Source: JABCPE02 sp963516475
GTDB lineage: Bacteria; Bacteroidota; Bacteroidia; Flavobacteriales; Weeksellaceae
DNA length: 64,000 nt
Direction: 5' to 3'
Assembly (NCBI GenBank): GCA_963516475.1
Contig: CAUQBR010000004.1
Coordinates: forward strand, 72,706 to 136,705
The translations under genes and the position numbers were made by a program. This document shows positions 44,491 through 52,882 of this stretch, one piece after another. The number at the start of each line of letters is the position of its first letter. Position 1 is the stretch's first letter. A model generated the notes under the pieces. That model was not told the DNA's origin. It saw only the letters and a program-made list of their open reading frames with translations, and ran no database searches.

Positions 44491-45075
44491 TTGAGCTTTT
44501 TTAAAAACTTATTCGGTAAAATCTTCGGTGGCGAAGAAAAAAATAAATCTCCTCAAGGTCTTCTTGATTATGGAGACACACTTAAGCATGCCGATGTTGA
44601 TTATAAATTTGCTCAACTATTCACTCTCTCTGGAGGTGTTTTTAACTATTGTGCAAATGAAGCTGAAGCTCTTCCTATTCTTCATAAGATCATTGATTCT
44701 GAAAATATCACCTCTGTTTTCTGCTGTGATGAGGATTTACAGAAATTCTTAGATGTTACGAAAACGCCTTATACGAAATTATTGAGTGAACAAAATGGTG
44801 CTGCATTTATCACTTGTGAATATTTAATTGCCTTCGATGGAAAAATCATGCTTTCATGTGACAATATACTGCATTTTGATAATCAAATGCTTCCTGAAAA
44901 AATCATCATCATGGCCAATGTTTCCCAGATAGTGGAAGACCTTAGCGAAGCCATGTCAAAAATTAAACGGAAAAATAATATAAAAAATTTGACCTCAATA
45001 AGTGGTGGAAAATCAAATTTAGACAATCCAAACAAGAAATATCCAAAACTTTTCTTACTTTTGCTCGAAGATTAA
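44491..45075 (+). CDS. LUD domain protein (LutC/YkgG-like), TTG start
   Basis: A 194-residue soluble protein whose fold resembles LutC of the lactate-utilisation LutABC system (ITSVFCCDEDLQKFL, AAFITCEYLIAFDGKIML, MLPEKIIIMANVSQIVEDL). No lutA or lutB is adjacent, so a lactate role is not supported. The start must be TTG at 44491 to keep MSFFKNLFGK, the usual N-terminus; no ATG lies in frame before it after the preceding promoter. The gene leads the cdsA-psd unit (20-base gap), which is a conserved order in flavobacteria as far as I know. Confidence 0.8.
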   Translation: MSFFKNLFGKIFGGEEKNKSPQGLLDYGDTLKHADVDYKFAQLFTLSGGVFNYCANEAEALPILHKIIDSENITSVFCCDEDLQKFLDVTKTPYTKLLSEQNGAAFITCEYLIAFDGKIMLSCDNILHFDNQMLPEKIIIMANVSQIVEDLSEAMSKIKRKNNIKNLTSISGGKSNLDNPNKKYPKLFLLLLED

Positions 45076-45095
45076 TTTTTTTAAATTTCTAAATT

Positions 45096-45968
45096 TTGGA
45101 TAAGAATCTAATTCAGCGTATTATTTCTGGAGCAGTATATGGTTTGGTCATTTTTCTATGTACAACTCATTTTGGCTCTGTTTACTTAAAAGATTTCCTA
45201 AATATTAATGTAAAACAAGAGTACTTATATCTCTCTTTGATTTTATTTTTCATAGCAGTAGGTGCTTGGGAAGCGATTAAAATAATGAAATTCGGTGAAA
45301 GCTGGTGGAAATGGATAGTTTTCCCAGTGGGGTTCATCGTTTTTTATAGATTTGGGATAAGATTCCTAAATCACGATTTTTATTTTATTTTTAATATCCA
45401 AGAACTTTTGGGTATTGCCCTAGTTTTCATTGCTTCATTTACTTTGTTTAAATACCCAAATGAACTTTATTATGACAATGGGAAGCTGATATTCATCGTA
45501 ATTTATGTATTTCTCTCATTTTCATTTGCATTAGGGCTTCCTATATTTAATTATTCCGAAAAGCATTTCGGCTGGGAAACTTTCATCCTATTTACGCTAA
45601 TATGGAGCAGTGATGGTTTTGCATATTTTGCTGGAAGAATGTTTGGAAAGCATAAAATGGCTCCGAAAATCAGCCCGAAAAAAACTTGGGAAGGCTTTGC
45701 TGGTGGAGTAATCTGCACTTTGATTTTAGGATTTGTCATTGAACAAAAAATGCCTGAACTAAGAGGAAACTGGATTATCATTGGACTTCTTGTTTCTATT
45801 TTCGCTCCACTTGGAGATTTGGTAGAAAGCCAACTGAAAAGAACTTTCGGTGTGAAAGACAGCGGAAACATCATCCCTGGGCATGGTGGTGTACTGGACA
45901 GACTAGACAGTTTCATCCTATGTGCACCTGTGGTATATTTATATTTTATTATAGAAAACTTAATTTAA
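45096..45968 (+). CDS. cdsA: Phosphatidate cytidylyltransferase, TTG start
   Basis: Makes CDP-diacylglycerol from phosphatidate and CTP, the branch point of phospholipid synthesis. A 290-residue membrane protein with about seven to eight spans. The family signature is complete: SQLKRTFGVKDSGNIIPGHG followed by GVLDRLDS. The start is TTG at 45096 (MDKNLIQRIISG matches the family N-terminus). It is followed by psd with a 12-base gap, giving two successive steps toward phosphatidylethanolamine. Confidence 0.94.
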   Translation: MDKNLIQRIISGAVYGLVIFLCTTHFGSVYLKDFLNINVKQEYLYLSLILFFIAVGAWEAIKIMKFGESWWKWIVFPVGFIVFYRFGIRFLNHDFYFIFNIQELLGIALVFIASFTLFKYPNELYYDNGKLIFIVIYVFLSFSFALGLPIFNYSEKHFGWETFILFTLIWSSDGFAYFAGRMFGKHKMAPKISPKKTWEGFAGGVICTLILGFVIEQKMPELRGNWIIIGLLVSIFAPLGDLVESQLKRTFGVKDSGNIIPGHGGVLDRLDSFILCAPVVYLYFIIENLI

Positions 45969-45980
45969 ATACATAAAATT

Positions 45981-46637
45981 ATGACACTTCATAGAGAAGG
46001 AAAAGGTACTATTATCGTTTCTTTATTGGTTTTAACCTTGTTATCTGCCATTTCACATTTTTTCCTTGGTAGATATTCGGTATTGGTAACCCTGCCTTTA
46101 CTTATTTTATTCTGTTTGGTTGTTTGGTTTTTCCGTGTTCCAAACAGAAATATTTCAGAACATACAGACACTGTAGTCGCGCCTGTTGATGGGAAAGTAG
46201 TAATGATAAAAGAAGTAGAAGAAGATGAGGTTTTGAAAACAAAATGCCTTCAGATTTCTATTTTCATGTCGCCTCTCAATGTGCATATATGCAGATATCC
46301 TGTGACAGGAAAAGTTTCCTACCGAAAATACCACGCTGGGAAATACCTGATGGCTTGGAATGAAAAATCCTCCACAGAAAACGAAAGAACAACGATAGCT
46401 GTGGATACTCTAACTAACCAAAAAGTAGTATTCAGACAGATCGCAGGATATGTCGCGAGAAGAATTGTAATGTATTCAGAAGTAGGCGATGATGCAAAAG
46501 CTGGGTACGAGCTGGGCTTTATCAAATTCGGTTCTAGGATGGATGTTTTCTTGCCAATCGGCACAGAGGTTCTCTGCAAAATAGGAGATATTACCGCAGG
46601 AGGTATCGATGTAATCGCAAAACTGAAAAACACATAA
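45981..46637 (+). CDS. psd: Phosphatidylserine decarboxylase family protein
   Basis: Pyruvoyl enzyme making phosphatidylethanolamine, of the short (archaeal/PSD-A type) branch at 218 aa. Two N-terminal membrane segments (about residues 10-48) are followed by VVAPVDGKVVMI, SPLNVHICRYPV and the self-cleavage region LGFIKFGSRMDVFLP, where Gly-Ser is expected to be the processing site that forms the pyruvoyl group. It ends the LUD-cdsA-psd unit and is followed by a bidirectional terminator. Confidence 0.93.
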   Translation: MTLHREGKGTIIVSLLVLTLLSAISHFFLGRYSVLVTLPLLILFCLVVWFFRVPNRNISEHTDTVVAPVDGKVVMIKEVEEDEVLKTKCLQISIFMSPLNVHICRYPVTGKVSYRKYHAGKYLMAWNEKSSTENERTTIAVDTLTNQKVVFRQIAGYVARRIVMYSEVGDDAKAGYELGFIKFGSRMDVFLPIGTEVLCKIGDITAGGIDVIAKLKNT

Positions 46638-46644
46638 AAAACTT

Positions 46645-46667
46645 AAGCTGCCAAATAATGGCAGCTT
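46645..46667. terminator. Bidirectional terminator between psd and nrnA
   Basis: AAGCTGCCA / TGGCAGCTT with a 5-base loop and T/A tracts on both sides; it separates two convergent genes. Confidence 0.85.
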
Positions 46668-46669
46668 TT

Positions 46670-47674
46670 TTATATTCCTTCTTTTTCTACAATTTTCTTA
46701 AAGTCTGATATTGTCTCTTCCAGAGATTTCAGATATTTTCCTCCAGCGGCATTGATATGCCCACCACCATTGAAATATTTTCTAGCGAACTGATTGACAT
46801 CCACATCTTCTTTGGAACGGAAAGATATTTTGATAAAATCTTCATAAAGGTCTTCCATAAAGAATGCAGAAACCTTCACACCAGCGAGGCTCAGGCCATA
46901 ATTTACAAAACCATCAGTATCTCCTTTTTCAAAGCCGAATTCTTGCAGTTCGGTTCGTTTCAGCCAAAGAACAACCACTTCGTTATCTTTTACCAATTCC
47001 ACTCGCCCTAAAATCAAGGAAAGCAGTTTCAGACGGCTCACCGTATTATTATCCCAAGTGTTAGAGCTAATCTCGGCAGGATTTGCGCCTTTTTCTATTA
47101 AATTCGCGATAATTCTGTGTGTAGTTGCACTTGTGGAACGGTACCGAAAACCTCCCGTATCGGTCATTATTCCTGTATATAGGCATTTTGCGGTATCTTC
47201 ATCAACTAAATTTTCCTGTCCCAGCGCTTCTATAAAATGATAAACCATCTGCGAAGTAGCAGGAATATTAGTATCAGAATAGACAAAATCAAACTCACCA
47301 GGCTGCTGGTGGTGGTCTATCAGGATTTTGACAGCTTTGGAATTACTTACCCAGTCGCCTACCATTCCTATCCTCGTATAAGTATTAAAATCCAAGCAAA
47401 ACACCACATCCGCCGCCTCTATCAGCTCTATGGCTTTTCTTTTTTTATACTCTGCGATGGTTATTTTTTTGGCTTCGGGCATCCATTTTAGGAACTTTGG
47501 GAAGTCGTTGGGAACGATGATTTCTGCCTCTACACCTCTATTCCTAAGGAAATGCTTTAGCCCAAGACTACTCCCAATGGCATCTCCATCAGGGTTGTAA
47601 TGGGTAACGATTACTATTTTTTCTTTTACTGAAATCAGATTTTCTATCTCTGACAAAGCCTCTTTACTAAACAT
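46670..47674 (-). CDS. nrnA: Bifunctional oligoribonuclease/PAP phosphatase NrnA
   Basis: DHH/DHHA1 phosphoesterase that degrades nano-RNA and 3'-phosphoadenosine 5'-phosphate. Motifs in order are HYNPDGDAIG (residues 25-34), CLDFNTYTRIG, the DHH motif in LIDHHQQPGEF, and the DHHA1 GGGHINAAGG near the C-terminus. Length 334 aa is typical. It stops 2 bases after the terminator shared with psd. Confidence 0.92.
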   Translation of the reverse strand: MFSKEALSEIENLISVKEKIVIVTHYNPDGDAIGSSLGLKHFLRNRGVEAEIIVPNDFPKFLKWMPEAKKITIAEYKKRKAIELIEAADVVFCLDFNTYTRIGMVGDWVSNSKAVKILIDHHQQPGEFDFVYSDTNIPATSQMVYHFIEALGQENLVDEDTAKCLYTGIMTDTGGFRYRSTSATTHRIIANLIEKGANPAEISSNTWDNNTVSRLKLLSLILGRVELVKDNEVVVLWLKRTELQEFGFEKGDTDGFVNYGLSLAGVKVSAFFMEDLYEDFIKISFRSKEDVDVNQFARKYFNGGGHINAAGGKYLKSLEETISDFKKIVEKEGI

Positions 47675-47708
47675 AAAACATATTTATATGATTTAGAGTT
47701 TTTTCACT

Positions 47709-48059
47709 CTACAAAACTGGCTTATTATTTACATAAGCAGGAATAAAGATAGCCAGCCCAACCCCTACTACTACAAGTAATATAGTCTTTCCTTCACTCA
47801 TTTTTGAAATTTTCTGAATTTCATCTTTACTAATTACCTGCTGTTCTTTATCTACTACTCCTATGATTTCATCTTCTTGCTCTTTTATAAATTGGAATTT
47901 TTTTATTTTACTCCCATTTACTTTATGCACAGTATATTCTGCATTTTCTTTCAGAGCAGAGTAATCAAAATTATTTTTAGAACTGACCTTCACCGAAGTA
48001 CAAGACAGCAAATTTGCTACTAACAACAAGGCTGTTATCCCTTTCTTAATTTTATTCAT
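47709..48059 (-). CDS. Small lipoprotein with C-terminal membrane segment, unknown
   Basis: A 116-residue protein: a lipoprotein signal MNKIKKGITALLLVANLLSC (Cys20), a charged, short beta-rich region (EYTVHKVNGSKIKKFQFIKE) and a hydrophobic segment near the end (TILLVVVGVGLAIFIPAYV). I do not recognise it beyond this topology. It follows lepA by 19 bases and may be read from the same promoter. Confidence 0.65.
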   Translation of the reverse strand: MNKIKKGITALLLVANLLSCTSVKVSSKNNFDYSALKENAEYTVHKVNGSKIKKFQFIKEQEDEIIGVVDKEQQVISKDEIQKISKMSEGKTILLVVVGVGLAIFIPAYVNNKPVL

Positions 48060-48078
48060 ATTAAGTTTTTATTTATTT

Positions 48079-49875
48079 CTAATCATTCAGTTTCAGCACC
48101 GCCATAAATGCAGACTGAGGAACTTCTACACGCCCAATTTGCTTCATTTTTTTCTTTCCTTCTTTTTGTTTTTCAAGGAGCTTTCTCTTACGAGAGATGT
48201 CACCACCATAACATTTTGCGGTTACATCTTTACGAAGGGCTTTTATGGTTTCTCGGGCGATTACTTTAGTTCCCAGAGCTGCCTGAACCGCGATGTCAAA
48301 CTGCTGTCTCGGTATCAGTTCGCGAAGTTTCTCGCACATTTTTTTACCGATGTTATAGGCGTTAGAATCGTGTATCAAGGAAGAAAGCGCATCCACCATA
48401 TCACCATTGATAAGGATATCCATTTTCACCAATTTAGATGGACGGAAGCCTATTGGGTGATAGTCAAACGATGCATATCCTTTGGAAATAGACTTTAATC
48501 GGTCATAAAAATCAAACACCACCTCTGATAACGGCATATTGAAAATCAATTCCACTCGGTCAGAAGTTAAATAAGACTGATTAACGATTTCGCCTCGTTT
48601 TTCTATACAAAGCGTCATCACTGCCCCCACGAAATCAGACTTAGTGATGATAGAAGCCTTTATATACGGCTCTTCCACTCTGTCCATCGTAGTAGGATCC
48701 ATCATCTCAGACGGGTTGTTGATGAGGATAGGAACATCTGGTTCTTTCTTGGTGTAGCCGTGGTAAGATACATTGGGAACGGTAGTGATTACATTCATCC
48801 CAAACTCCCTGTCAAGACGCTCCTGAACAATCTCCATGTGAAGCATTCCAAGGAAACCACAACGGAAACCAAAGCCCAGCGCCGCCGAACTTTCCGCCTC
48901 GAAAACAAGCGAAGCATCATTCAGCCTTAGTTTTTCTAATGAAGCCCTAAGCTCCTCAAAATCTTCTGATTCTATCGGATAAATCCCCGCAAATACCATC
49001 GGTTTCACCTCTTCGAAACCTTCTATCGGTGCAGGAGCTGGGTTTTCAGTGGAAGTAATGGTGTCCCCTACTTTCACCTCTCGGGCATCCTTTATCCCAG
49101 AAATGATGTAGCCTACATCTCCACATTTTATCTCTTGTTTAGGCGCTTGTTTTAGTTTCAAAGTTCCCACCTCATCGGCATCATAGGTGCGGTCAGTCGC
49201 CATAAATTTCACTTTCTGCCCTTTCTTGATGCTTCCATTTACCACTTTGAAATAAGCCTCAATTCCTCTAAATGGGTTAAACACAGAGTCAAAAATCAAC
49301 GCCTGCAGCGGAGCATCTGGGTCGCCCTCTGGCGCTGGGATTCTCTCCACGATCTGCTCCAGAAGTTCTTTCACACCTGCTCCTGTTTTTCCAGAAACAC
49401 GAAGAACATCCTCTGGCTTACAGCCCAAAAGATTGACAATTTCATCTGTAACTTCCTCAGGATTTGCCGAAGGAAGGTCTATTTTATTCAAAATTGGAAT
49501 AATTTCCAAATCATTTTCTAATGCCAAATAAAGATTGGAAATAGTCTGAGCCTGAATGCTTTGCGCCGCATCTACAATCAGCAAAGCTCCCTCACACGCC
49601 GCGATAGAACGCGAAACTTCATACGAGAAATCCACATGCCCAGGAGTATCGATAAGGTTAAGGACATATTTTTCGCCCTTGTATTCATAGTCCATCTGGA
49701 TAGCGTGGGATTTTATGGTAATTCCTCGCTCCTTTTCCAAATCCATATCATCAAGAGTCTGCGCCTGCAACTCCCTCTGTGTCACTGTATTAGTATACTC
49801 CAAAAGTCGGTCTGCCAAGGTAGATTTACCGTGGTCAATATGTGCAATGATGCAAAAATTTCTTATATTTTTCAT
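48079..49875 (-). CDS. lepA: Translation elongation factor 4
   Basis: Ribosomal GTPase, 598 aa. G motifs are AHIDHGKST (11-19), DTPGHVDF and NKIDLP; the EF4-specific C-terminal domain is present with GVRSSKLV-like GFRPSKLVKMDILI and the basic tail (KRKLLEKQKEGKKKMKQIG). It is preceded by a full promoter that overlaps the terminator of the sigma-factor operon. Confidence 0.97.
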   Translation of the reverse strand: MKNIRNFCIIAHIDHGKSTLADRLLEYTNTVTQRELQAQTLDDMDLEKERGITIKSHAIQMDYEYKGEKYVLNLIDTPGHVDFSYEVSRSIAACEGALLIVDAAQSIQAQTISNLYLALENDLEIIPILNKIDLPSANPEEVTDEIVNLLGCKPEDVLRVSGKTGAGVKELLEQIVERIPAPEGDPDAPLQALIFDSVFNPFRGIEAYFKVVNGSIKKGQKVKFMATDRTYDADEVGTLKLKQAPKQEIKCGDVGYIISGIKDAREVKVGDTITSTENPAPAPIEGFEEVKPMVFAGIYPIESEDFEELRASLEKLRLNDASLVFEAESSAALGFGFRCGFLGMLHMEIVQERLDREFGMNVITTVPNVSYHGYTKKEPDVPILINNPSEMMDPTTMDRVEEPYIKASIITKSDFVGAVMTLCIEKRGEIVNQSYLTSDRVELIFNMPLSEVVFDFYDRLKSISKGYASFDYHPIGFRPSKLVKMDILINGDMVDALSSLIHDSNAYNIGKKMCEKLRELIPRQQFDIAVQAALGTKVIARETIKALRKDVTAKCYGGDISRKRKLLEKQKEGKKKMKQIGRVEVPQSAFMAVLKLND

Positions 49876-49894
49876 TTCAAAAATCAGTATCCTG

Positions 49895-49926
49895 CAAAGA
49901 TAACAAAAAAGAGACTGAAAAAATCA
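49895..49926 (-). promoter_or_regulatory. Promoter of lepA
   Basis: Minus-strand TTG (49924-49926), 21 bases, then TATCTTTG (49895-49902), 19 bases before the ATG. The upstream element lies inside the terminator stem of the preceding operon. Confidence 0.6.
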
Positions 49927-49934
49927 ATCTCTTT
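49907..49934 (-). terminator. Terminator of the sigma-factor operon
   Basis: AAAAGAGACTGA (49907-49918) and TCAATCTCTTTT (49923-49934) form a 12-pair stem (one G-U) with a 4-base loop, then a minus-strand T run; 10 bases after the last stop. Confidence 0.8.
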
Positions 49935-49944
49935 TGGTATAAAT

Positions 49945-50430
49945 TTATTTAGTCTTATGTTTGTCTTTACCGTGTTTATGCTTAAAGGAATCCTTAATAT
50001 CTTTCTCTATTTTATAAATTTTCAAAACCTGCTGTGGAGAAAGATGTTCCAGTAATTTTTTGGAATAAAATTTTCTGTTATCCAAAACCTTTTGAGCAAC
50101 TTCAAAACCAAGGTTTATCTTTCTTAAAGCCTCTTCATCGGTCAGATTTTCATGAGCACCCATAGGTTTAAAAGCTTTTATTTCCCTTTGCGCTTTAAGA
50201 TATTCACTAAGAAGTTTCTCCACAGTATCTTTTTTCTCACCAGAAAGCTCTAATTCTTTGATGATTTTATTAACACTCAACTGCTGAATGAAAGCCATTT
50301 TCTCTTCATGTGTCATTTTTTCAAAATCATGAATATAGCTTTTCTTGTCCTCGTGGTGTTTTCCATTGTTCTTTTGTGCAGAAACCAGCATTCCAAAAGA
50401 TATGGCTAATAAAAAAAATATTTTTTTCAT
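49945..50430 (-). CDS. Periplasmic Spy/CpxP-like protein of a sigma-factor operon
   Basis: A 161-residue exported protein with signal MKKIFFLLAISFGMLVSAQ. The mature part is mostly long charged helices; LTDEEALRKINLG and LSPQQVLKIYKIE resemble the LTxxQ motifs of Spy/CpxP periplasmic stress chaperones. The C-terminus is very basic (FKHKHGKDKHKTK). It is third after an ECF sigma factor and a membrane-anchored anti-sigma-like protein and probably belongs to the envelope response they control. The Spy link is similarity by eye only. Confidence 0.7.
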   Translation of the reverse strand: MKKIFFLLAISFGMLVSAQKNNGKHHEDKKSYIHDFEKMTHEEKMAFIQQLSVNKIIKELELSGEKKDTVEKLLSEYLKAQREIKAFKPMGAHENLTDEEALRKINLGFEVAQKVLDNRKFYSKKLLEHLSPQQVLKIYKIEKDIKDSFKHKHGKDKHKTK

Positions 50431-50444
50431 TTTTAAAATTTTAA

Positions 50445-50954
50445 TTAATATAAATCCAAAAAGGTGTCTTGTTCATAATTACTAGTCAGCTCCTGAAGTT
50501 CCTCTTCGCTCATGACATTTAGAACCTCTTCCATTTTGAGTTTCGTAGAAAGATTTTTTATTTTCTGCTCAGAAACAGCATCAGAACTCTGCCCTGCGAA
50601 AGATGTTTTTGATTCTGTGTAAGGCTGATTTTCTGTCGCTTCTTGATTTACAATATCTGTTTGAGGTTCAGGGTTTTGCCCTTGATTCGGAGTGGAAACA
50701 TTTTCATTCTGAACCATCTGAGGATTTTGTATCACTTCCACATTTTTATTTTTGACATTCACAAAAAACGAAATCCCAAAAACCACTGCTATCGCAGCCG
50801 CAGAAGCCCACAATGGGTTTATTTTAAACCTTTTTACAGGTCGTTTTTCTACCCTTACCGTTTTATCCAAAACTTTTTCCTGCATTTCCTCGAAAAAGTT
50901 TTCTGGCAGTTCAGGCGTTTTTCGTTCCCATTTTTCTATATCTATTTTTTTCAT
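50445..50954 (-). CDS. Membrane-anchored anti-sigma-like protein
   Basis: A 169-residue single-span protein: cytoplasmic N-terminus of about 47 residues (KWERKTPELPENFFEEMQEK), one membrane segment (INPLWASAAAIAVVFGISFF), and an extracytoplasmic low-complexity, Gln/Asn/Pro/Glu-rich region. This topology and the 2-base gap to the ECF sigma gene suggest an anti-sigma factor. No zinc-binding (ZAS) His/Cys motif is visible, so the binding mode would differ. Confidence 0.7.
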   Translation of the reverse strand: MKKIDIEKWERKTPELPENFFEEMQEKVLDKTVRVEKRPVKRFKINPLWASAAAIAVVFGISFFVNVKNKNVEVIQNPQMVQNENVSTPNQGQNPEPQTDIVNQEATENQPYTESKTSFAGQSSDAVSEQKIKNLSTKLKMEEVLNVMSEEELQELTSNYEQDTFLDLY

Positions 50955-50956
50955 TT

Positions 50957-51511
50957 TTAAAATTCTTCGCTATGGTCTAAAATATATTGTTCTATTTTGC
51001 TTTTCGCATAGTGATAGTTGGTTTTCAGCGTACTTACTGACATATCCAAAATCTTGCTAATCTCCTCATATGGCAGGTCATCATAATACCTCAGCGTAAA
51101 AACCATCCGTTGTTTCTCTGGTAGTTTTTGTATCGCATCTTGTAGTAAAACCTCTATCTCATCTGCATTTCTCCCGCTATTTTCTGCTTTTTGGTTTTCT
51201 AGATAGACACCTGCATCCTGCTCTGTTTTCTGCATTTTTTTCACCTTATTCAGATGTTGCAGAGCCTCGTTAGACGCTATCCTGTAGAGCCATGTGTAGA
51301 GCTGGCTGTCTTTCTTGAATTGTGAAAAATTCTGATAGACTTTGATAAAAGTTTCCTGCAAAACATCCTTTGTGGCATCCTCATCATCGACCAGCCTACG
51401 AATATGCCAATACAACCGACTCTGATATGCATTCATCATCATACGAAGTCCTTTTTCTTGACTTTCAGGACTTTGCATAAGAATGATAATATCTTCATCT
51501 TTTACCTTCAT
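50957..51511 (-). CDS. ECF family RNA polymerase sigma factor
   Basis: A 184-residue sigma factor with only regions 2 and 4. Region 2 is seen as DVLQETFIKVYQNF and LYTWLYRIASNEALQHLNKV, region 4 as LPEKQRMVFTLRYYDDLPYE with EISKILDMSVSTLKTNYHYA. It heads a three-gene operon with anti-sigma-like and Spy-like genes. No TAnnTTTG box was found upstream; the AT-rich leader might hold a self-recognised promoter. Confidence 0.92.
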   Translation of the reverse strand: MKVKDEDIIILMQSPESQEKGLRMMMNAYQSRLYWHIRRLVDDEDATKDVLQETFIKVYQNFSQFKKDSQLYTWLYRIASNEALQHLNKVKKMQKTEQDAGVYLENQKAENSGRNADEIEVLLQDAIQKLPEKQRMVFTLRYYDDLPYEEISKILDMSVSTLKTNYHYAKSKIEQYILDHSEEF

Positions 51512-51659
51512 TGGGTTCTTCTATTTGTTTGATGATTTTTTTTGTGAAAGGTTAAATCTAAATTAAAAAAATTTAAATATAACTGACAGTTATAACAACG
51601 AAAAAATGTCCAAAAGATAGATTCTTTCAGACACTATTATTTTATTTTCAGAAGACAGA

Positions 51660-51815
51660 TTATCTTTTAGCTCTTGCTTCGCTAACTGTCAATCTTTTTC
51701 TTCCTTTTGCTCTTCTTGCAGCTAAAACTCTTCTACCATTAGGTGTAGACATTCTTTCTCTAAACCCATGTTTGTTTCTTCTCTTTCTTTCTGATGGTTG
51801 GAATGTTCTTTTCAT
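51660..51815 (-). CDS. rpmH: 50S ribosomal protein L34
   Basis: A 51-residue very basic ribosomal protein, MKRTFQPSERKRRNKHGFRE at the start and RMSTPNGRRVLAARRAKGRK in the middle, matching L34 throughout. A complete promoter lies 82 bases upstream. rnpA and dnaA, frequent neighbours in other bacteria, are not adjacent here. Confidence 0.97.
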   Translation of the reverse strand: MKRTFQPSERKRRNKHGFRERMSTPNGRRVLAARRAKGRKRLTVSEARAKR

Positions 51816-51896
51816 TTTATATACTTTTTCTTGTAAGAGGTAGCATTACTGCTCCATTACTTTTTAAACTTAAAATTATTCTCCCTTTTGAGTGTG

Positions 51897-51926
51897 CAAA
51901 GATAATTATTTTTTTCTACTAAGCAA
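51897..51926 (-). promoter_or_regulatory. Promoter of rpmH
   Basis: Minus-strand TTG (51924-51926), exactly 19 bases, then TATCTTTG (51897-51904); leader of about 75 bases. Confidence 0.65.
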
Positions 51927-51984
51927 GAAGATTTTTATTTTATTTTATGAAAATTTCTTGGATAGGAAAAGAACACAAAATATA

Positions 51985-52005
51985 TTACGGCTCACCAAGC
52001 CGTAA
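51985..52005 (-). terminator. Possible terminator of the LRR-like gene
   Basis: TTACGGCT / AGCCGTAA, perfect 8-pair stem with a 5-base loop, followed on the minus strand by ATATATTTTGTG, a weak T tract. It lies 23 bases after the stop of the gene ending at 52029. Confidence 0.5.
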
Positions 52006-52028
52006 GAATTTGATTATATTGATATTAC

Positions 52029-52817
52029 CTATCCTGACAAGGCTGCTTTCCGAATATATAATCCCTCGCGCTGGTTCAGTTTTTCCATATCTTCTATCTT
52101 TTTACAATTATTAAAAAAGACTTTTTCCAGCTTTTTACATTCATTGAGATAATCTATTTGTTTTAGATTCCGTCCATATTGTATTTCTATTCCCTTTAAA
52201 AACCTAAGGTCTTCTATTCCTTCCAAAGTCTCTATATTGGTATGAATTATTTCTAATATTTCCAAATTATATAAAAACTCTATCAATGTTTTGAGTGTTT
52301 TTTCTTTGGGTTTATGATACCATACAACTAGTTTTCTAATATTATTTTTCTTTGTATCATTTTTGAATTTTATTTTCGTATCCCAATCCAAGATATTAAT
52401 TTCTTCTAAATTTTTATATAAATCCAAGTCTATTACTCCTTTTACTTTTCCTCCACAGAAAAAAGTTTTCACATTATCTGTAATATGCTCAGGCAATGGT
52501 ATATCAAGTTTGCTATCTCGGATATTGATTTTATTAATATTTAAATGCTCTACTTGGCTATTTAAATATTCTACATCTGTTTCCTCTACTCCTAGAAAAC
52601 TAATTCCTAAAGGTTCTTTTATCTTGTCTTTGGATAGGTTCAGTTTTCTGGCTCTGAATTCATTAAATCCTGATGGGTCATTCCTTTGTAAGTATTTTAC
52701 AAATTCACTTCTATTTTCATCTTTATCTCTTTCAATAGCTTGTTGAATATTCTCTTCGGTATCAACCACGATGAAAGTTGTTCCTTTTTGCTCACATAAA
52801 TACACTTCTTGTTTCAT
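52029..52817 (-). CDS. Leucine-rich-repeat-like protein, unknown
   Basis: A 262-residue soluble protein without signal peptide. From about residue 75 on it has regularly spaced L/I-x-x-L/I-x-I patterns of about 22-25 residues (VEHLNINKINIRDSKL, LDLYKNLEEINILDWD, LYNLEILEIIHTNIETLEGI, LRFLKGIEIQYGRNLKQIDY, CKKLEKVFFNNCKKIEDM), like a bacterial leucine-rich repeat. The N-terminal third is charged. Function unknown; such stand-alone cytosolic repeat proteins sometimes act as immunity proteins, which is a guess. It is AT-rich. Confidence 0.65.
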   Translation of the reverse strand: MKQEVYLCEQKGTTFIVVDTEENIQQAIERDKDENRSEFVKYLQRNDPSGFNEFRARKLNLSKDKIKEPLGISFLGVEETDVEYLNSQVEHLNINKINIRDSKLDIPLPEHITDNVKTFFCGGKVKGVIDLDLYKNLEEINILDWDTKIKFKNDTKKNNIRKLVVWYHKPKEKTLKTLIEFLYNLEILEIIHTNIETLEGIEDLRFLKGIEIQYGRNLKQIDYLNECKKLEKVFFNNCKKIEDMEKLNQREGLYIRKAALSG

Positions 52818-52882
52818 ATCTTGTGGGTTTTGATGTATTATGATAATATCATCTTATTATAAAAATGTCTGAAATAGAACTT

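Noticed and set aside
44491..45075. Lactate utilisation operon (lutABC) based on the LUD protein
   Set aside because: No lutA or lutB is nearby; the gene is linked to ftsH and phospholipid genes instead.
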